This document shows, one piece after another, positions 63,854 to 64,000 of a stretch of 64,000 bases of DNA. The number at the start of each line of letters is the position of its first letter. Position 1 is the first letter of the stretch. Below the pieces are notes generated by a model. That model saw nothing but the letters and a program-made list of their open reading frames with translations. It was not told the DNA's origin and ran no database searches. Location: contig NZ_JOHR01000004.1 of the NCBI RefSeq assembly GCF_000719775.1, forward strand, positions 248,001-312,000. Reading direction: 5' to 3'. The stretch comes from Streptomyces sp. NRRL F-5135 (GTDB taxonomy: Bacteria; Actinomycetota; Actinomycetes; Streptomycetales; Streptomycetaceae). A program made the position numbers and the translations under genes.

Positions 63854-64000
63854 ACCAGAGCTACCCGGTCGTGGCCGTCACCGTCGTCGTGCTCGCCACC
63901 GTCCTCGTCGGCGGCTTCGGGCTGCGGATCTCCCGCACCACCTCCGACTTCTACGTGGCCTCCCGTACCGTCGGCCCCGCGCTCAACGCCGCCGCGATCA
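63850..64000 (+). CDS. sodium/solute symporter, 5' part only
   Basis: The GTG at 63850 opens a frame that runs off the window. The first 50 residues contain a helix (VVAVTVVVLATVLVGGFGL) and TSDFYVASRTVGPALNA, the conserved N-terminus of SSS-family symporters such as acetate permeases. It overlaps the small membrane protein by GTGA. Confidence 0.85.
   Translation, partial: MNQSYPVVAVTVVVLATVLVGGFGLRISRTTSDFYVASRTVGPALNAAAI

Overview
The window is chromosomal DNA of a high-GC actinobacterium, almost certainly a Streptomyces. The G+C is very high with strong third-position GC bias. GTG and TTG starts and GGAGG-type ribosome sites are frequent, and stop/start overlaps (ATGA, GTGA, TAATG) are common. 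There is a DasR-type operator, a single TTA codon, and a dense set of secreted glycan-degrading enzymes. I saw no tRNA, rRNA, insertion sequence, phage or CRISPR array, and composition looks uniform.

Layout. 1-2820: end of an unidentified gene, a GH4 glycosidase and a GH29 alpha-L-fucosidase. 2840-8816 (minus strand): six translationally coupled ORFs (KASIII/OleA-like ketosynthase, GT2 glycosyltransferase, AMP-ligase, a small unknown ORF carrying a long inverted repeat, cytochrome P450, OleD-like reductase). This looks like an uncharacterised lipid or beta-lactone pathway and is the best candidate for a new system. 9041-12330: phosphoglucomutase, an Asp-nucleophile alpha/beta hydrolase and its divergent HxlR regulator. 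12377-19860: LacI regulator divergent from an asparaginase, then a cyclic-imidase-type deacetylase, MFS transporter, two SDRs and a CxxC protein. 20202-27189: LacI, ABC sugar uptake and a GH31 alpha-xylosidase. 27323-28823: GH19 chitinase and AA10 LPMO, the latter with a DasR site. 29172-37389: MMPL transporter, small antitoxin-like protein, HhH endonuclease, TTA-containing SGNH hydrolase, DoxX, Asp/Glu racemase-like protein, proline-rich protein and gnd.

37943-44060: DeoR regulator, polyol ABC transporter, polyol dehydrogenase and PfkB kinase, tightly coupled. 44367-50743: Rpf/LysM/M23 cell-wall hydrolase, DMT permease, and LacI divergent from a PA14-GH2 glycosidase. 50971-58430: quinone-type oxidoreductase, GNAT, zinc-ribbon SDR, a 56-residue orphan peptide, a DUF6777-like lipoprotein and a SpoIIE phosphatase. 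58685-60849: aldo/keto reductase and lactonase, probably for L-fucose. 60873-64000: Fpg/Nei glycosylase, zf-HC2 anti-sigma-like protein, LytTR regulator, small membrane protein and the start of a sodium/solute symporter.

Functionally the region is mostly carbon acquisition. Extracellular enzymes (chitinase, LPMO, GH2) release sugars, two ABC systems without their own ATPase import them, and intracellular glycosidases, dehydrogenases and kinases feed central metabolism (pgm, gnd). LacI and DeoR genes sit next to the operons they probably control. All functional names are inferred from sequence motifs read by eye; no database search was run.
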